Source: Sphingomonadales bacterium (GTDB lineage Bacteria; Pseudomonadota; Alphaproteobacteria; Sphingomonadales; Sphingomonadaceae). From it: DNA of 64,000 nucleotides. A program made the position numbers and the translations under genes. The notes under the pieces are model-generated. The model did no database searches and was not told where the DNA came from. It saw only the letters and a program-made list of their open reading frames with translations. This document shows positions 33,729 to 42,338 of this stretch, piece after piece. Every line of letters starts with the position of its first letter. Position 1 is the first letter of the stretch. The stretch spans positions 27,048 through 91,047 of the forward strand of contig JANXSN010000038.1 of the NCBI GenBank assembly GCA_025352685.1, given 5' to 3'.

Positions 33729-36125
33729 ATGACCGAAACATTCCCTGTCCTCCCGCTGCGCGATATCGTTGTGTTCCCGCAGATGATCGTCCCTCTGTTC
33801 GTCGGCCGCGACAAGTCCGTGTCAGCGCTCGAGGCCGCGATGGCGGCCGACAAGGAGATCTTTCTCGTTGCCCAACTGGATCCCGCCGAAGACGACCCCG
33901 ACCGCGGCGACCTTTACGACCTGGGTGTGGTTGCCAGCGTCGTGCAGCTGCTGAAGCTTCCCGACGGCACCGTGCGCGTGCTGGTCGAGGGAAAGCGGCG
34001 TGCCAAGCTTGTCGAACTGACTGGGGTGGACGGCCATTTGACGGCGACCATTGCTGAGGTTGGCGACCGTGCAGCTGAGGGGACCGAAGTGTTGGCGCTG
34101 ATGCGCTCCGTGGTCGATCAGTTTGATAATTACGCCAAGTTGAACAAGAAATTGCCTGCCGAAACGGCGGTCCAGCTCGCCGACATCGAGGATGCCGGAC
34201 GTCTGGCGGATGCGGTGGCCGCCAATATTTCGGTAAAGGTCGCAGACAAGCAGGCGCTTTTGGTGGAGGCCGATCCCGCCAAGCGTCTCGAAATGGTGTT
34301 CGCGTTTATGGAAGGCGAGCTGGGGGTACTACAGGTCGAGAAGAAGATCCGCGGCCGCGTGAAGCGCCAGATGGAAAAGACTCAAAGGGAATATTACCTC
34401 AACGAGCAGTTGAAGGCTATCCAACGCGAGCTGGGTAACGACGGTGAGGATGGCGACGGTAACGAGATCGCAGAGCTGACCCACAAAATCGCAAAACTCA
34501 AACTGTCGGCCGAAGCGCGGACCAAGGCGACTGCCGAGCTTAAAAAGCTCAAGACAATGGCGCCCATGTCTGCCGAAGCGACGGTCGTGCGCAATTACCT
34601 CGACGTGTTGCTCGGCCTTCCGTGGGGCAAGAAATCGAAGCTGAAAAAGGACCTAGTCGCGGCCCAGGCCGTGCTCGACGACGACCATTATGCACTCGAC
34701 AAGGTGAAGGACCGCATCGTCGAGTATCTTGCGGTGCAAGCGCGCACCAACAAGCTAAAGGGTCCCATTCTGTGCTTGGTTGGTCCGCCGGGCGTCGGCA
34801 AGACATCGTTGGGCAAGAGCATTGCCAAGGCTACCGGCCGAGAATTTGTACGCCAGTCTCTGGGCGGGGTCCGCGATGAAGCCGAGATCCGCGGCCATCG
34901 CCGCACGTACATCGGCTCGTTGCCGGGCAAGATTGTAACGAACCTGAAAAAGGCAGGAACGTCGAACCCGTTGTTCCTGCTCGACGAGATCGACAAACTC
35001 GGTCAGGATTTTCGCGGTGATCCGGCTTCAGCGCTACTCGAGGTCCTCGATCCCGAACAGAACGGTAAGTTCCAGGACCATTATCTGGAGCTCGACATCG
35101 ACCTCTCGGATGTGATGTTCGTGACCACAGCGAACACGCTCAACCTGCCGCAGGCGTTGCTCGATCGCATGGAGATTATCCGCCTCGAAGGATACACCGA
35201 GGATGAAAAAGTCGAAATCGCCAAGCGCCACCTGATTGAAAAGCAGATCGCGGCGCACGGTTTAAAAGGTAATGAATTTGTCCTGACTGACGCAGGCCTT
35301 CGCTCGCTCATCCAGCATTACACCCGCGAGGCAGGTGTCCGTACGCTCGAGCGTGAGATCGCCAAACTTGCGCGCAAGGTGCTCCGTCAGATCCTCGAAA
35401 AGAAGGTCGTCGGTGTCACTATTACCGCCGACAATCTGCACGAGTTCGCGGGCGTGCAGAAATTCCGCCACGGCCTCGGCGAGGAAGAAAACCAGATCGG
35501 CGCTGTCACTGGTCTTGCATGGACCGAAGTCGGTGGAGAGCTGCTCACGATCGAAGCTGTTACCGTGCAGGGCAAGGGTTTGGTCCGCTCGACCGGCAAG
35601 CTCGGCGATGTGATGAGTGAATCGATCCAGGCTGCCCTCAGCTTCGTCAAGGCACGCGCGCCATCGTACGGCATCAAGCCAAGTCTGTTTGCGCGCAAGG
35701 ACATCCACATCCATCTGCCCGAAGGAGCCGTCCCCAAGGACGGACCGTCTGCGGGGATCGGGATGGTGACCGCAATGGTCTCGACGCTGACCGGCACGCC
35801 GGTGCGCCGCGACATCGCGATGACGGGTGAGGTTACGCTTCGAGGCCGCGTGCTGCCCATCGGTGGACTGAAGGAGAAGCTTCTCGCAGCGCTGCGTGGC
35901 GGCATCACGACGGTGCTCATCCCGCAGGAGAATGAAAAGGACCTGGTCGAAATTCCCGCTAACATCCGTGATGGGTTGAAGATCATTCCCGTGCGTCACG
36001 TCGATGAGGTGCTGGCGTTGGCGCTCACTGAGCCGCTTGTTGCCATTGAATGGACCGAAGCCGACGAGTTAGCCGCACAGCCTCCGCTTACGCCCGCGGT
36101 TCACGAGGATGGTCTTCGCCACTAG
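33729..36125 (+). CDS. lon: ATP-dependent protease Lon
   Basis: A 798-residue hexameric AAA+ protease (E. coli 784) for damaged and regulatory proteins. The N domain begins ETFPVLPLRDIVVFPQMIVPLFVGR. Walker A is GPPGVGKTSLGKS and the sensor region NPLFLLDEIDKLGQDFRGDP. The protease catalytic Ser is in KDGPSAGIGM and the Lys in the following RG-x-V-L-PIGGLKEK block. ATG 33729 fits the family start but has no Shine-Dalgarno sequence. It is followed by hupB, as in many proteobacteria. Confidence 0.97.
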   Translation: MTETFPVLPLRDIVVFPQMIVPLFVGRDKSVSALEAAMAADKEIFLVAQLDPAEDDPDRGDLYDLGVVASVVQLLKLPDGTVRVLVEGKRRAKLVELTGVDGHLTATIAEVGDRAAEGTEVLALMRSVVDQFDNYAKLNKKLPAETAVQLADIEDAGRLADAVAANISVKVADKQALLVEADPAKRLEMVFAFMEGELGVLQVEKKIRGRVKRQMEKTQREYYLNEQLKAIQRELGNDGEDGDGNEIAELTHKIAKLKLSAEARTKATAELKKLKTMAPMSAEATVVRNYLDVLLGLPWGKKSKLKKDLVAAQAVLDDDHYALDKVKDRIVEYLAVQARTNKLKGPILCLVGPPGVGKTSLGKSIAKATGREFVRQSLGGVRDEAEIRGHRRTYIGSLPGKIVTNLKKAGTSNPLFLLDEIDKLGQDFRGDPASALLEVLDPEQNGKFQDHYLELDIDLSDVMFVTTANTLNLPQALLDRMEIIRLEGYTEDEKVEIAKRHLIEKQIAAHGLKGNEFVLTDAGLRSLIQHYTREAGVRTLEREIAKLARKVLRQILEKKVVGVTITADNLHEFAGVQKFRHGLGEEENQIGAVTGLAWTEVGGELLTIEAVTVQGKGLVRSTGKLGDVMSESIQAALSFVKARAPSYGIKPSLFARKDIHIHLPEGAVPKDGPSAGIGMVTAMVSTLTGTPVRRDIAMTGEVTLRGRVLPIGGLKEKLLAALRGGITTVLIPQENEKDLVEIPANIRDGLKIIPVRHVDEVLALALTEPLVAIEWTEADELAAQPPLTPAVHEDGLRH

Positions 36126-36130
36126 GCGTT

Positions 36131-36162
36131 GCAGATTTTGCACTAAACGCGCAAATCTTTGC
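36131..36162 (+). terminator. Weak terminator-like hairpin after lon
   Basis: GCAGATTTTGC (36131-36141) can pair imperfectly with GCAAATCTTTGC (36151-36162), a stem with a bulge, followed by a moderately T-rich stretch (GTTTGTGACGCTTTTGC). It lies 5 bases past the lon stop and before the hupB start, so it could reduce read-through. Confidence 0.35.
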
Positions 36163-36272
36163 CGTTTGTGACGCTTTTGCTTTGACAGGCGCGACTGAGT
36201 CAGTGTCATGTATCGTCCACTTGGCCGCGATTCCGTAACGGATGCGGCTGTCAGGATGGGGAATTTCAGGGC

Positions 36273-36545
36273 ATGAACAAACAGGAATTGATCGGACACG
36301 TTGCTGACAACGCAGGGCTTTCGAAAGGCGATGCAGTCAAGGCAGTCGAGAGTGTATTTGAAACAATTACCAGCGCCCTGAAGCGTGGCGACGAAGTCCG
36401 ACTGGTAGGGTTCGGCACTTTTTCTGTGACCAAGCGCAAAGCATCGACGGGGCGCAATCCGCGCACGGGCGAACCCATGTCGATCAAAGCCTCCACACAG
36501 CCTAAATTCAAGGCAGGCAAGGGTCTTAAAGATAGCTGCAATTAA
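36273..36545 (+). CDS. hupB: DNA-binding protein HU
   Basis: A 90-residue histone-like protein, identical in length to E. coli HU. Features: MNKQELIGHVADNAGLSKGDA, VRLVGFGTFSVTKRKASTGRNPRTGEPM (the DNA-binding arms) and a C-terminal KFKAGKGLKD. It would bend and compact DNA. A TTGACA element lies near 36182, but no convincing -10 is placed 17 bases from it. The lon-hupB order is common; tRNA-Val follows. Confidence 0.95.
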   Translation: MNKQELIGHVADNAGLSKGDAVKAVESVFETITSALKRGDEVRLVGFGTFSVTKRKASTGRNPRTGEPMSIKASTQPKFKAGKGLKDSCN

Positions 36546-36638
36546 TCGAATCGTTAGCTGCGAGAGTCACGCTTGCGCTGTTCGAGTAGGCTCCGCACAG
36601 GGTCGAACGTAGCGGTCCACGGATTTTGCCCAAGTGAT

Positions 36639-36666
36639 GAACGCGCCGCGTTGTAGCGGCGCGTTC
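36639..36666 (+). terminator. Strong hairpin after hupB
   Basis: A perfect 11-bp stem, GAACGCGCCGC (36639-36649) with GCGGCGCGTTC (36656-36666), closes a 6-base loop GTTGTA. It lies 94 bases after the hupB stop and upstream of tRNA-Val. No T run follows, so it may terminate with Rho help or simply protect the hupB mRNA end. The stem is self-complementary enough to act on either strand. Confidence 0.5.
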
Positions 36667-36721
36667 AAGCAGAAAATCGATTGACCATCGCATCGGTGGC
36701 GCTATCGACGCCGCTCGGCGT

Positions 36722-36796
36722 GGGCGCGTAGCTCAGCGGTAGAGCACACCCTTCACACGGGTGGGGTCACAGGTTCAATCCCTGTCGCGCCCACCA
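36722..36796 (+). tRNA. tRNA-Val (anticodon CAC)
   Basis: A complete cloverleaf. Acceptor GGGCGCG pairs with CGCGCCC; D arm GCTC...GAGC; anticodon stem CACCC/GGGTG with loop TTCACAC, giving anticodon CAC that reads GUG; T arm ACAGG TTCAATC CCTGT; discriminator A and an encoded CCA end. It stands alone between hupB and the minus-strand DUF1501 gene. Confidence 0.96.
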
Positions 36797-36800
36797 CGCC

Positions 36801-38171
36801 TTAGATGAACCCGATATTCTTGGTCGTATAATTGGGGATATTTGGCAGAACGGTCGGCATGTTCGTGTCCGACACGCCAAACCAGCTCGCCATCGTCGCT
36901 GCGTATTGATCGACCGACATCGTCGGTAAAAGACGACCTTGTCCTACGTCGTCGGGTCCGTTGTTCGCGAACACCGGTGGGGCACCATAGATCTGCCGCC
37001 CTTGGACGGCGCCCCCGACCACAAAGTGCATCGAGCCCCAGCCATGGTCGGCGCCGTCGGTGTTCGACAGCAGAGTGCGACCAAAATCGGACGCGGTGAA
37101 ACTGGTTACCTGGTTCGACACGCCGAGCTCGACGGTCGCAGCGTAGAAAGACTGAAGCGCTGCCGCTATCCCCGCGAGGAGACCGGGTTCGTTGGCAGCG
37201 AGCGAGTCGTGCAGGTCGAAGCCACCGGTTGAGGCAAAGAACACCTGGCGTTTGGCGCCCATCTGGCTGCTTACCGATATGAGGTTTGCGATAATCTTGA
37301 GTTGGGTGCCAAGGTTGGTCGCCGGAAAGGCAGTGGCCAGCGTCGGTGCGCCGGTAAGAGCCGACGAGACCTGGGCGTAAAGATCAAGCGAACGCTTCGC
37401 GACTGCTGAATGTTCGCTGCCAAACAGGTTCGCCGGCGGTGACGTCATCAGCGATTTGAGCGCAGTACTACCCGCCGCGGATCCAAATAATGTCGCGTTT
37501 GCTGCCAGAGGGATCGGGCCGGTCGCACCGACGGCATATTGCACCGCCTGTCTGCCCGAAAGGAACACGGCATTACCGCTCGCATTGATACAGGTCAGCG
37601 TTGCCGTTCCATTGCCCGATTGGAGCAAGTCGCCGATGCGGCCGCCCCAGCCCGAACTTGCCCCTTCGGGTGACGAAGCCTGCCAATAGCTTTGCTGATC
37701 GTTGTGGCTGAACAGTTTGGGCGGTAATGCAACATTTTTGGCTATATATTGCGCCTTGGTCGTTGGCTGGACTAGCGTGCCGACGTTCAACATCACGGCC
37801 ATCTTGCCGGCATTGAAGATCGGCAACAGCGGCGCAAGCGCAGGTGCGAGCGCGAATTGGCGCCCGCCTGGCAGTGGTGTCACCGGGTTGAGTACCGTTG
37901 CCGCAAGATCAGGCTGAAGATAAGCCAAGGTCTTACGATTATTGAAATACGCATTGTAGTTGGTGGTGTCGTAGGGCGGCAGCGTATTGGCGTAGTCGTT
38001 GCCACCGAACAGAAAAATGCAGACCAGAGCCTTGTAGTCGCTAGCCGTTGCCGCTGCGGCTTCGCCTATCGCTGCAAGATTCATTACAAACGGACTCGCG
38101 GCACCAACGATCCCGAGTGCGCTCGAACGCTTCAGAAAGGCACGGCGTGATTGTTGCGACGTCATCATCAT
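36801..38171 (-). CDS. DUF1501 exported protein (Tat signal)
   Basis: A 456-residue protein of the DUF1501/sulfatase-like family. The twin-arginine signal SRRAFLKRSSALGIVGAASPFVMN points to export in folded form. VCIFLFGGNDYANTLPPYD and the HDQQSYWQASSPEG and FDLHDSLAANEPGLL blocks match DUF1501. It is encoded 4 bases after the DUF1800 gene on the same strand. Such pairs are widespread in Bacteria and their function is unclear. It may bind a metal through conserved Asp/His residues. Confidence 0.88.
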   Translation of the reverse strand: MMMTSQQSRRAFLKRSSALGIVGAASPFVMNLAAIGEAAAATASDYKALVCIFLFGGNDYANTLPPYDTTNYNAYFNNRKTLAYLQPDLAATVLNPVTPLPGGRQFALAPALAPLLPIFNAGKMAVMLNVGTLVQPTTKAQYIAKNVALPPKLFSHNDQQSYWQASSPEGASSGWGGRIGDLLQSGNGTATLTCINASGNAVFLSGRQAVQYAVGATGPIPLAANATLFGSAAGSTALKSLMTSPPANLFGSEHSAVAKRSLDLYAQVSSALTGAPTLATAFPATNLGTQLKIIANLISVSSQMGAKRQVFFASTGGFDLHDSLAANEPGLLAGIAAALQSFYAATVELGVSNQVTSFTASDFGRTLLSNTDGADHGWGSMHFVVGGAVQGRQIYGAPPVFANNGPDDVGQGRLLPTMSVDQYAATMASWFGVSDTNMPTVLPNIPNYTTKNIGFI

Positions 38172-38175
38172 CCCC

Positions 38176-39933
38176 TTATTTCTGTGCGAGGTAATCGGGA
38201 GATGCCATCACCAACAGGATGGCGGTGTAGACGCGGTTGCTGAGCAATGCCGATGTTGTCGTACCAATGCTGTCCACGGCCGTCCTGATTGTTGCGACTG
38301 TGACTGCAGAAAGTTCGCTTGCAGCCAACACAATATTGATCTCGTCGATAAGTGCCGCCGAGTCTGATGCCTTGGTCAGGATCGACGTATAGTTCGCCCT
38401 GACGTCGCCAGTCCCTGACTGGATCAGCGACTGCATGTAATTGATATAGGCGATGACGCTCGGCTCGTTGGTAATCTGGAATTCAGGAGCGACGAGACCT
38501 TGCGTTGCGATGGCAGTATGCGGAGGTGTATAACCCGGTCGAAAGAAGTTGAATACGCTTTGGCTATGCCCCGGGGATTCGGCGAGGCGGCTGAACGGCG
38601 ACGATGTGTCGCCGATGGCCCAGGCGTCAGACGGCGAGGCGACAGCAAACGCGCGCGCCCAATTGGTGAGACGCATCACCGGTGCGCGCAACTTGCCAAA
38701 CGTCGTGATCGAGATGTTCGCGTCCGACCGTGCCTCGGGATCCATCAAGATGGCACGAATGACCGCCTTCATATCCCCGCGCACTCCGCTGCCGTTATTG
38801 GCAAACGCTGCGGAAACCCGTCCGACATAGGCCGCTGAAGGGTTACTGGTTACCAAGTGCTGGATCAGCTGCTTCGAAACGAACGGCGCGATATTTTGGT
38901 GCGCAAAGATGGCATCAAGCGCAATTTTCAGCGCGCCGAAACCGTCAGTCCCGGCTGGCACTGTTGTGCCGAGAAATGTCGAGGCTCCCGTTTCGTGATC
39001 TGTCGCGACCTGAGTCATCGGTCGTCGCAAACGATCAGGGATCGTCGAGTCGGTTGAATCAAACGTGAAACCTGTGAACACGCGAGCGAGACCGGAAACG
39101 TCGTCCTGATTATAGGTTTCGACAGGACTATTACCGGTCGGTTGCTGCGTGCCGTCCGCATTGAGGTTGTACAACCCAAGCGTGAACAGCTGCATGAGTT
39201 CGCGCGCGAAATTCTCGTCAGGCTGCGTTCCTGCAACGGTATTCGCCTTCTTGTTGCCAAGAAAGGTCAGCCACAGTCCCATTGCCGGGATGAGGGTGAA
39301 TTTTTCCATGAGGTCGCGGTAATTGCCGAATGCATTGTCCCATAACACGTCCATGAAAGCGGCCTGCGCGAAGGCCTTCCAGTTTGTGGTCAGACCGTCG
39401 ATGCCGACGACGATGAAATCGAGCAATGCCATGCCGACCCGCTGGCGCAGCTGGTCTTGACCCGAAACCAGCTGCCGCCAGACGGCGCTATTGTAGCCAT
39501 TTTCAGTGTTGATGTTGGTCGCGTTGTTATAGCCAGCGCCCACGAGCCAGTCCCAGAAGGTAATGGCGCGAGGCATCGCGAGCTGGTTGGCGATCCAGCT
39601 ATCGTAGCCCGTCGATACGACAGCATCGACGTCGGCGCGGCTCGATCCCATTGACGATTGGGCAAGGAAGCGGCTTGCTTGCGTCGAGGTTGGCGCGACC
39701 ACCACTGGAGGCGGCGGTGAGGGCGGTGTTCCCGTCGATCCGCTGTCGCCACTTCCACAGGCCGCCAATGCCAGAAACGGGGCGGTCGCGATGATTGTCC
39801 CGGTCAGGCTGCTCGGGATCGAGCACTCAGCTGATCTCCACGGTTCGTTCCCAGCTTCATTGATTTGCGCCGGCTCGAAATCAATCGTGGCGCGGTCCGT
39901 CGTGGCGCGGTCGGTCATGGCGTGGTCGGTCAT
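38176..39933 (-). CDS. DUF1800 protein, probable lipoprotein or anchored
   Basis: A 585-residue protein of the DUF1800 family, paired with DUF1501. Family blocks include ASRFLAQSSMGSSRADVDAV, NAFGNYRDLMEKFTLIPAMG and PDENFARELMQLFTLGLYNLN. A lipobox-like LALAACGSGDSG occurs about 65 residues in, and a polar N-terminus precedes it. The start is ATG 39933 after GAGGGGGAAG; three 15-base repeats encode the first residues. Subcellular site is thus uncertain: periplasmic lipoprotein or membrane anchor. Confidence 0.85.
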   Translation of the reverse strand: MTDHAMTDRATTDRATIDFEPAQINEAGNEPWRSAECSIPSSLTGTIIATAPFLALAACGSGDSGSTGTPPSPPPPVVVAPTSTQASRFLAQSSMGSSRADVDAVVSTGYDSWIANQLAMPRAITFWDWLVGAGYNNATNINTENGYNSAVWRQLVSGQDQLRQRVGMALLDFIVVGIDGLTTNWKAFAQAAFMDVLWDNAFGNYRDLMEKFTLIPAMGLWLTFLGNKKANTVAGTQPDENFARELMQLFTLGLYNLNADGTQQPTGNSPVETYNQDDVSGLARVFTGFTFDSTDSTIPDRLRRPMTQVATDHETGASTFLGTTVPAGTDGFGALKIALDAIFAHQNIAPFVSKQLIQHLVTSNPSAAYVGRVSAAFANNGSGVRGDMKAVIRAILMDPEARSDANISITTFGKLRAPVMRLTNWARAFAVASPSDAWAIGDTSSPFSRLAESPGHSQSVFNFFRPGYTPPHTAIATQGLVAPEFQITNEPSVIAYINYMQSLIQSGTGDVRANYTSILTKASDSAALIDEINIVLAASELSAVTVATIRTAVDSIGTTTSALLSNRVYTAILLVMASPDYLAQK

Positions 39934-40022
39934 GGCTTCCCCCTCGAAGATGCGCCGCCCGGACATTGACCTTGTCCAGATCACGATCGACGTTGATTTA
40001 CTTGGTCTCTACGTCCGAGTTC

Positions 40023-40289
40023 TCAATAACCTTCGTTTCTTACACGTTCATGAAAACATTGTTCGCGAGCGTCATTGCCGCCAGCTTCGCGCCGGCACGA
40101 TTTGCGGGCCCTTTCCTCCGCCTGGCGCAGTTTGCGGCCACGCTTGCGATCGGAGTCTTTGTGACTTGAGGCAGCAAGGTCGACACCCTTGGCGACCAGC
40201 CTCACTGGCGCCGTCACCACCGTTGCTACCGTCGACACACAGCCACCCGGCAGGAGAAACGCAGCTGAAAGGACAATGCGTCGAAACAT
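40023..40289 (-). CDS. Small lipoprotein, function unknown
   Basis: An 88-residue protein starting FRRIVLSAAFLLPGGCVSTV, a short lipoprotein signal with Cys near residue 17. A basic, low-complexity tail follows (SDRKRGRKLRQAEERARKSCRRE). I do not recognise a named family; similar small lipoproteins occur beside other genes in sphingomonads. It lies between DUF1800 and the LLM monooxygenase gene on the same strand. Confidence 0.68.
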   Translation of the reverse strand: MFRRIVLSAAFLLPGGCVSTVATVVTAPVRLVAKGVDLAASSHKDSDRKRGRKLRQAEERARKSCRREAGGNDAREQCFHERVRNEGY

Positions 40290-40299
40290 TGCCGGTAAT

Positions 40300-41367
40300 C
40301 TACAGGATCAGGGCACCGTGGTCGAGATGAGGAAGGACGTGTCGGCTGAACAGGTCTGCTTCCGCGGCGTGCGGATAGCCGGACAGGATAAAGGCCTCGA
40401 TTCCCTCAGCTTGATAGGCGCGGAGCTTTGCGAGCACTTGATCGGGATCGCCGACGATAGCGGCGCCGCAGCCCGAACGGGCTCGGCCGACGCCCGTCCA
40501 AAGATGATCTTCGACAAAGCCTTCTCCGCCTGCCGCAGCGCGCAGCTCAGCTTGCCGTTGCACGCCGACACTCCTTGAATCGAGCGATTTGGCGCGGATC
40601 GCATCGCCGGTCTCTGCGTCGAGCTTTGACAACAGCCGCGACGCGTAGGCACGAGCCTCTCTTTCAGTCTCACGGACGATCACGTGTACGCGGTAGCCGA
40701 ATTTCAACGAACGACCCTGTCGCGCGGCGCGTGCGCGCATGTCGGCAATGATCTCGCGCACTGCGGGCATCGTGTCAGGCCACATCAAATAGACATCGCA
40801 CCCTTTTGCAGCCGCTTCGCGGGCATGTTCTGATAGGCCCCCGAAATAGAGCGGCGGGCACTTGCCGCTGACCGTGGTGATGCGCGGCGGGTCGATGTCG
40901 ATCTGATAATGCTCGCCATCGTGCGACAGCCTCTCCCCGTTCAGCAGCGCCCTGAGGATTTGCATCACCTCGAGCGTACGAGCGTAGCGCGAGGCGCTCG
41001 CGAGCATTTCGCCGGGCAAGTCAGACGAGATGATGTTGACGGTCATTCGCCCGCCCGTGATTCGATCGAGCGTGGCAATCTGGCGCGCAAGCTGGGGTGG
41101 CCAGCTTTCCCCGGCCCGGACCGCCATCAAAAGGCGGATCCGATCCGTCAGTACCGCAATGGCTGCTGCAAAGGCGGTCGTGTCGAGACCGAGTTGATAG
41201 CCGCTTGGCAACAGAATGTTGTCGAATCCACCTTTTTCGGCGGTCAGGACGATATTGCGGCAATGCTCCCAGCTGGAGGCAAGTGCGGGATCGGGATGTC
41301 CCAGAAACTCGTAGTCGTCGTCGCACAGCGCCGAAAACCAGCTGACTTCGCAAGTCTGTGCCGTCAT
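40300..41367 (-). CDS. LLM class flavin-dependent monooxygenase (SsuD-like)
   Basis: A 355-residue protein with the bacterial-luciferase-like TIM barrel. It resembles alkanesulfonate monooxygenase SsuD: GGFDNILLPSGYQLG, LTDRIRLLMAVRAGESWPPQLARQIATLDRITGGRMTVNIISSD and PPLYFGGLSEHAREAAAKGCDVYLMWPD. It would need reduced FMN from a separate reductase, none of which is encoded here. The substrate may be a sulfonate, but the sugar-type neighbours leave this open. It is translationally coupled to the aldo/keto reductase (ATGA). Confidence 0.85.
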   Translation of the reverse strand: MTAQTCEVSWFSALCDDDYEFLGHPDPALASSWEHCRNIVLTAEKGGFDNILLPSGYQLGLDTTAFAAAIAVLTDRIRLLMAVRAGESWPPQLARQIATLDRITGGRMTVNIISSDLPGEMLASASRYARTLEVMQILRALLNGERLSHDGEHYQIDIDPPRITTVSGKCPPLYFGGLSEHAREAAAKGCDVYLMWPDTMPAVREIIADMRARAARQGRSLKFGYRVHVIVRETEREARAYASRLLSKLDAETGDAIRAKSLDSRSVGVQRQAELRAAAGGEGFVEDHLWTGVGRARSGCGAAIVGDPDQVLAKLRAYQAEGIEAFILSGYPHAAEADLFSRHVLPHLDHGALIL

Positions 41368-42278
41368 GGCAGCTTCTCACCACGAGATGCAATCAGGACG
41401 GAGTACCACGCCTCGCGCGTCCAACGAACCTTGTACGTATCAGCCGCCTCGCGGATGCGGTCGACGTGCTGCGACCCCACGATGGGTATGGGGCGCGCGG
41501 GATGTGCCATGATCCAGCTGTAAGCCGCAGCTGTTCGCGACACGTCGTGGGCCTCGGCGACGCGATCCAGCGCCGACGCAACGCTCTTTTCGCGGACACT
41601 ATTGGGGCTGGCAATCCGGCCACCGCCCAGGGGTGACCACGCCAGGGGCGCCAGATCATGCTGGAGCGCAAGATCGAGCGTCCCGTCCACGATCGTGTCG
41701 ATGCAAAGCGGGGATAGTTCAGGCTGGATCGTCGAAAGCGGCAAGTCCCGAGGCATGAAAGCGAGCAGTGCCGTCGTTTGCGCAGGCGTCATGTTCGACA
41801 CGCCGAAGGCGCCGATTTTGCCGACCGCATAGGCCTTTTCGGCGAAACGGGCGATTTCGTACGGGTGGGTGAGCACATCGGGACGGTGGATCTGGTAGAG
41901 GTCGACACGGGCAATGCCCATCCGCTTGAGCGAATCGTTCAGGGCAGTTTCGAGATAGGCGGACGAGCTGTCATAAGGGATCGGCGGCATAATCCCGCCC
42001 TTCGTTGCCAGGACCATGCGGTCACGAAGCTTTTTGTTCTCCGCAAGCACGCGCCCCAACAGCGATTCTGCGTCTCCAAACCCGTCGATTCCGTCAAAAC
42101 CATAGATATCGGCGGTGTCGAGCAGCGTGATCCCGGAGTCGAGTGTCGCTTCGACTAGTGCACGGCCACTGGCCACGGTCTGCCCCGCAAACCGCCACAT
42201 CCCCCACGCCATCGACGACGTGACGATCCCGCTCTTGCCCAGCAGGCGCGTCGGGGGAACGGAAGGCAGATTACTCAT
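41364..42278 (-). CDS. Aldo/keto reductase
   Basis: A 304-residue NADP-dependent oxidoreductase with the AKR barrel. The catalytic set is visible: Asp-Tyr in LLDTADIYGFDG, Lys in MVLATKGG and His in DLYQIHRPD. PIVGSQHVDRIREAAD near the end is the cofactor-binding region. It may act on an aldose or an aldehyde. It lies directly upstream of the LLM gene and 60 bases past the LacI regulator gene, with a LacI-type site in that gap. Confidence 0.87.
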   Translation of the reverse strand: MSNLPSVPPTRLLGKSGIVTSSMAWGMWRFAGQTVASGRALVEATLDSGITLLDTADIYGFDGIDGFGDAESLLGRVLAENKKLRDRMVLATKGGIMPPIPYDSSSAYLETALNDSLKRMGIARVDLYQIHRPDVLTHPYEIARFAEKAYAVGKIGAFGVSNMTPAQTTALLAFMPRDLPLSTIQPELSPLCIDTIVDGTLDLALQHDLAPLAWSPLGGGRIASPNSVREKSVASALDRVAEAHDVSRTAAAYSWIMAHPARPIPIVGSQHVDRIREAADTYKVRWTREAWYSVLIASRGEKLP

Positions 42279-42299
42279 TAGCGTTACGGCTCCAACGTA

Positions 42300-42313
42300 T
42301 GACAGCGCTATCC
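42300..42313 (-). promoter_or_regulatory. Candidate LacI-family operator
   Basis: TGACAGCGCTATCC matches the general LacI/CcpA-type operator TGNNANCGNTNNCA at all but the final base and is an imperfect palindrome. It lies 22 bases before the aldo/keto reductase start, where a repressor would block transcription. The lacI-type gene next door is the natural candidate regulator. Confidence 0.5.
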
Positions 42314-42338
42314 TATACGCGCGACGCAGGGGGTCGGG

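Noticed and set aside
36182..36187. TTGACA as the hupB promoter -35
   Set aside because: No acceptable -10 lies 16-18 bases downstream, so it is noted only in the hupB entry.
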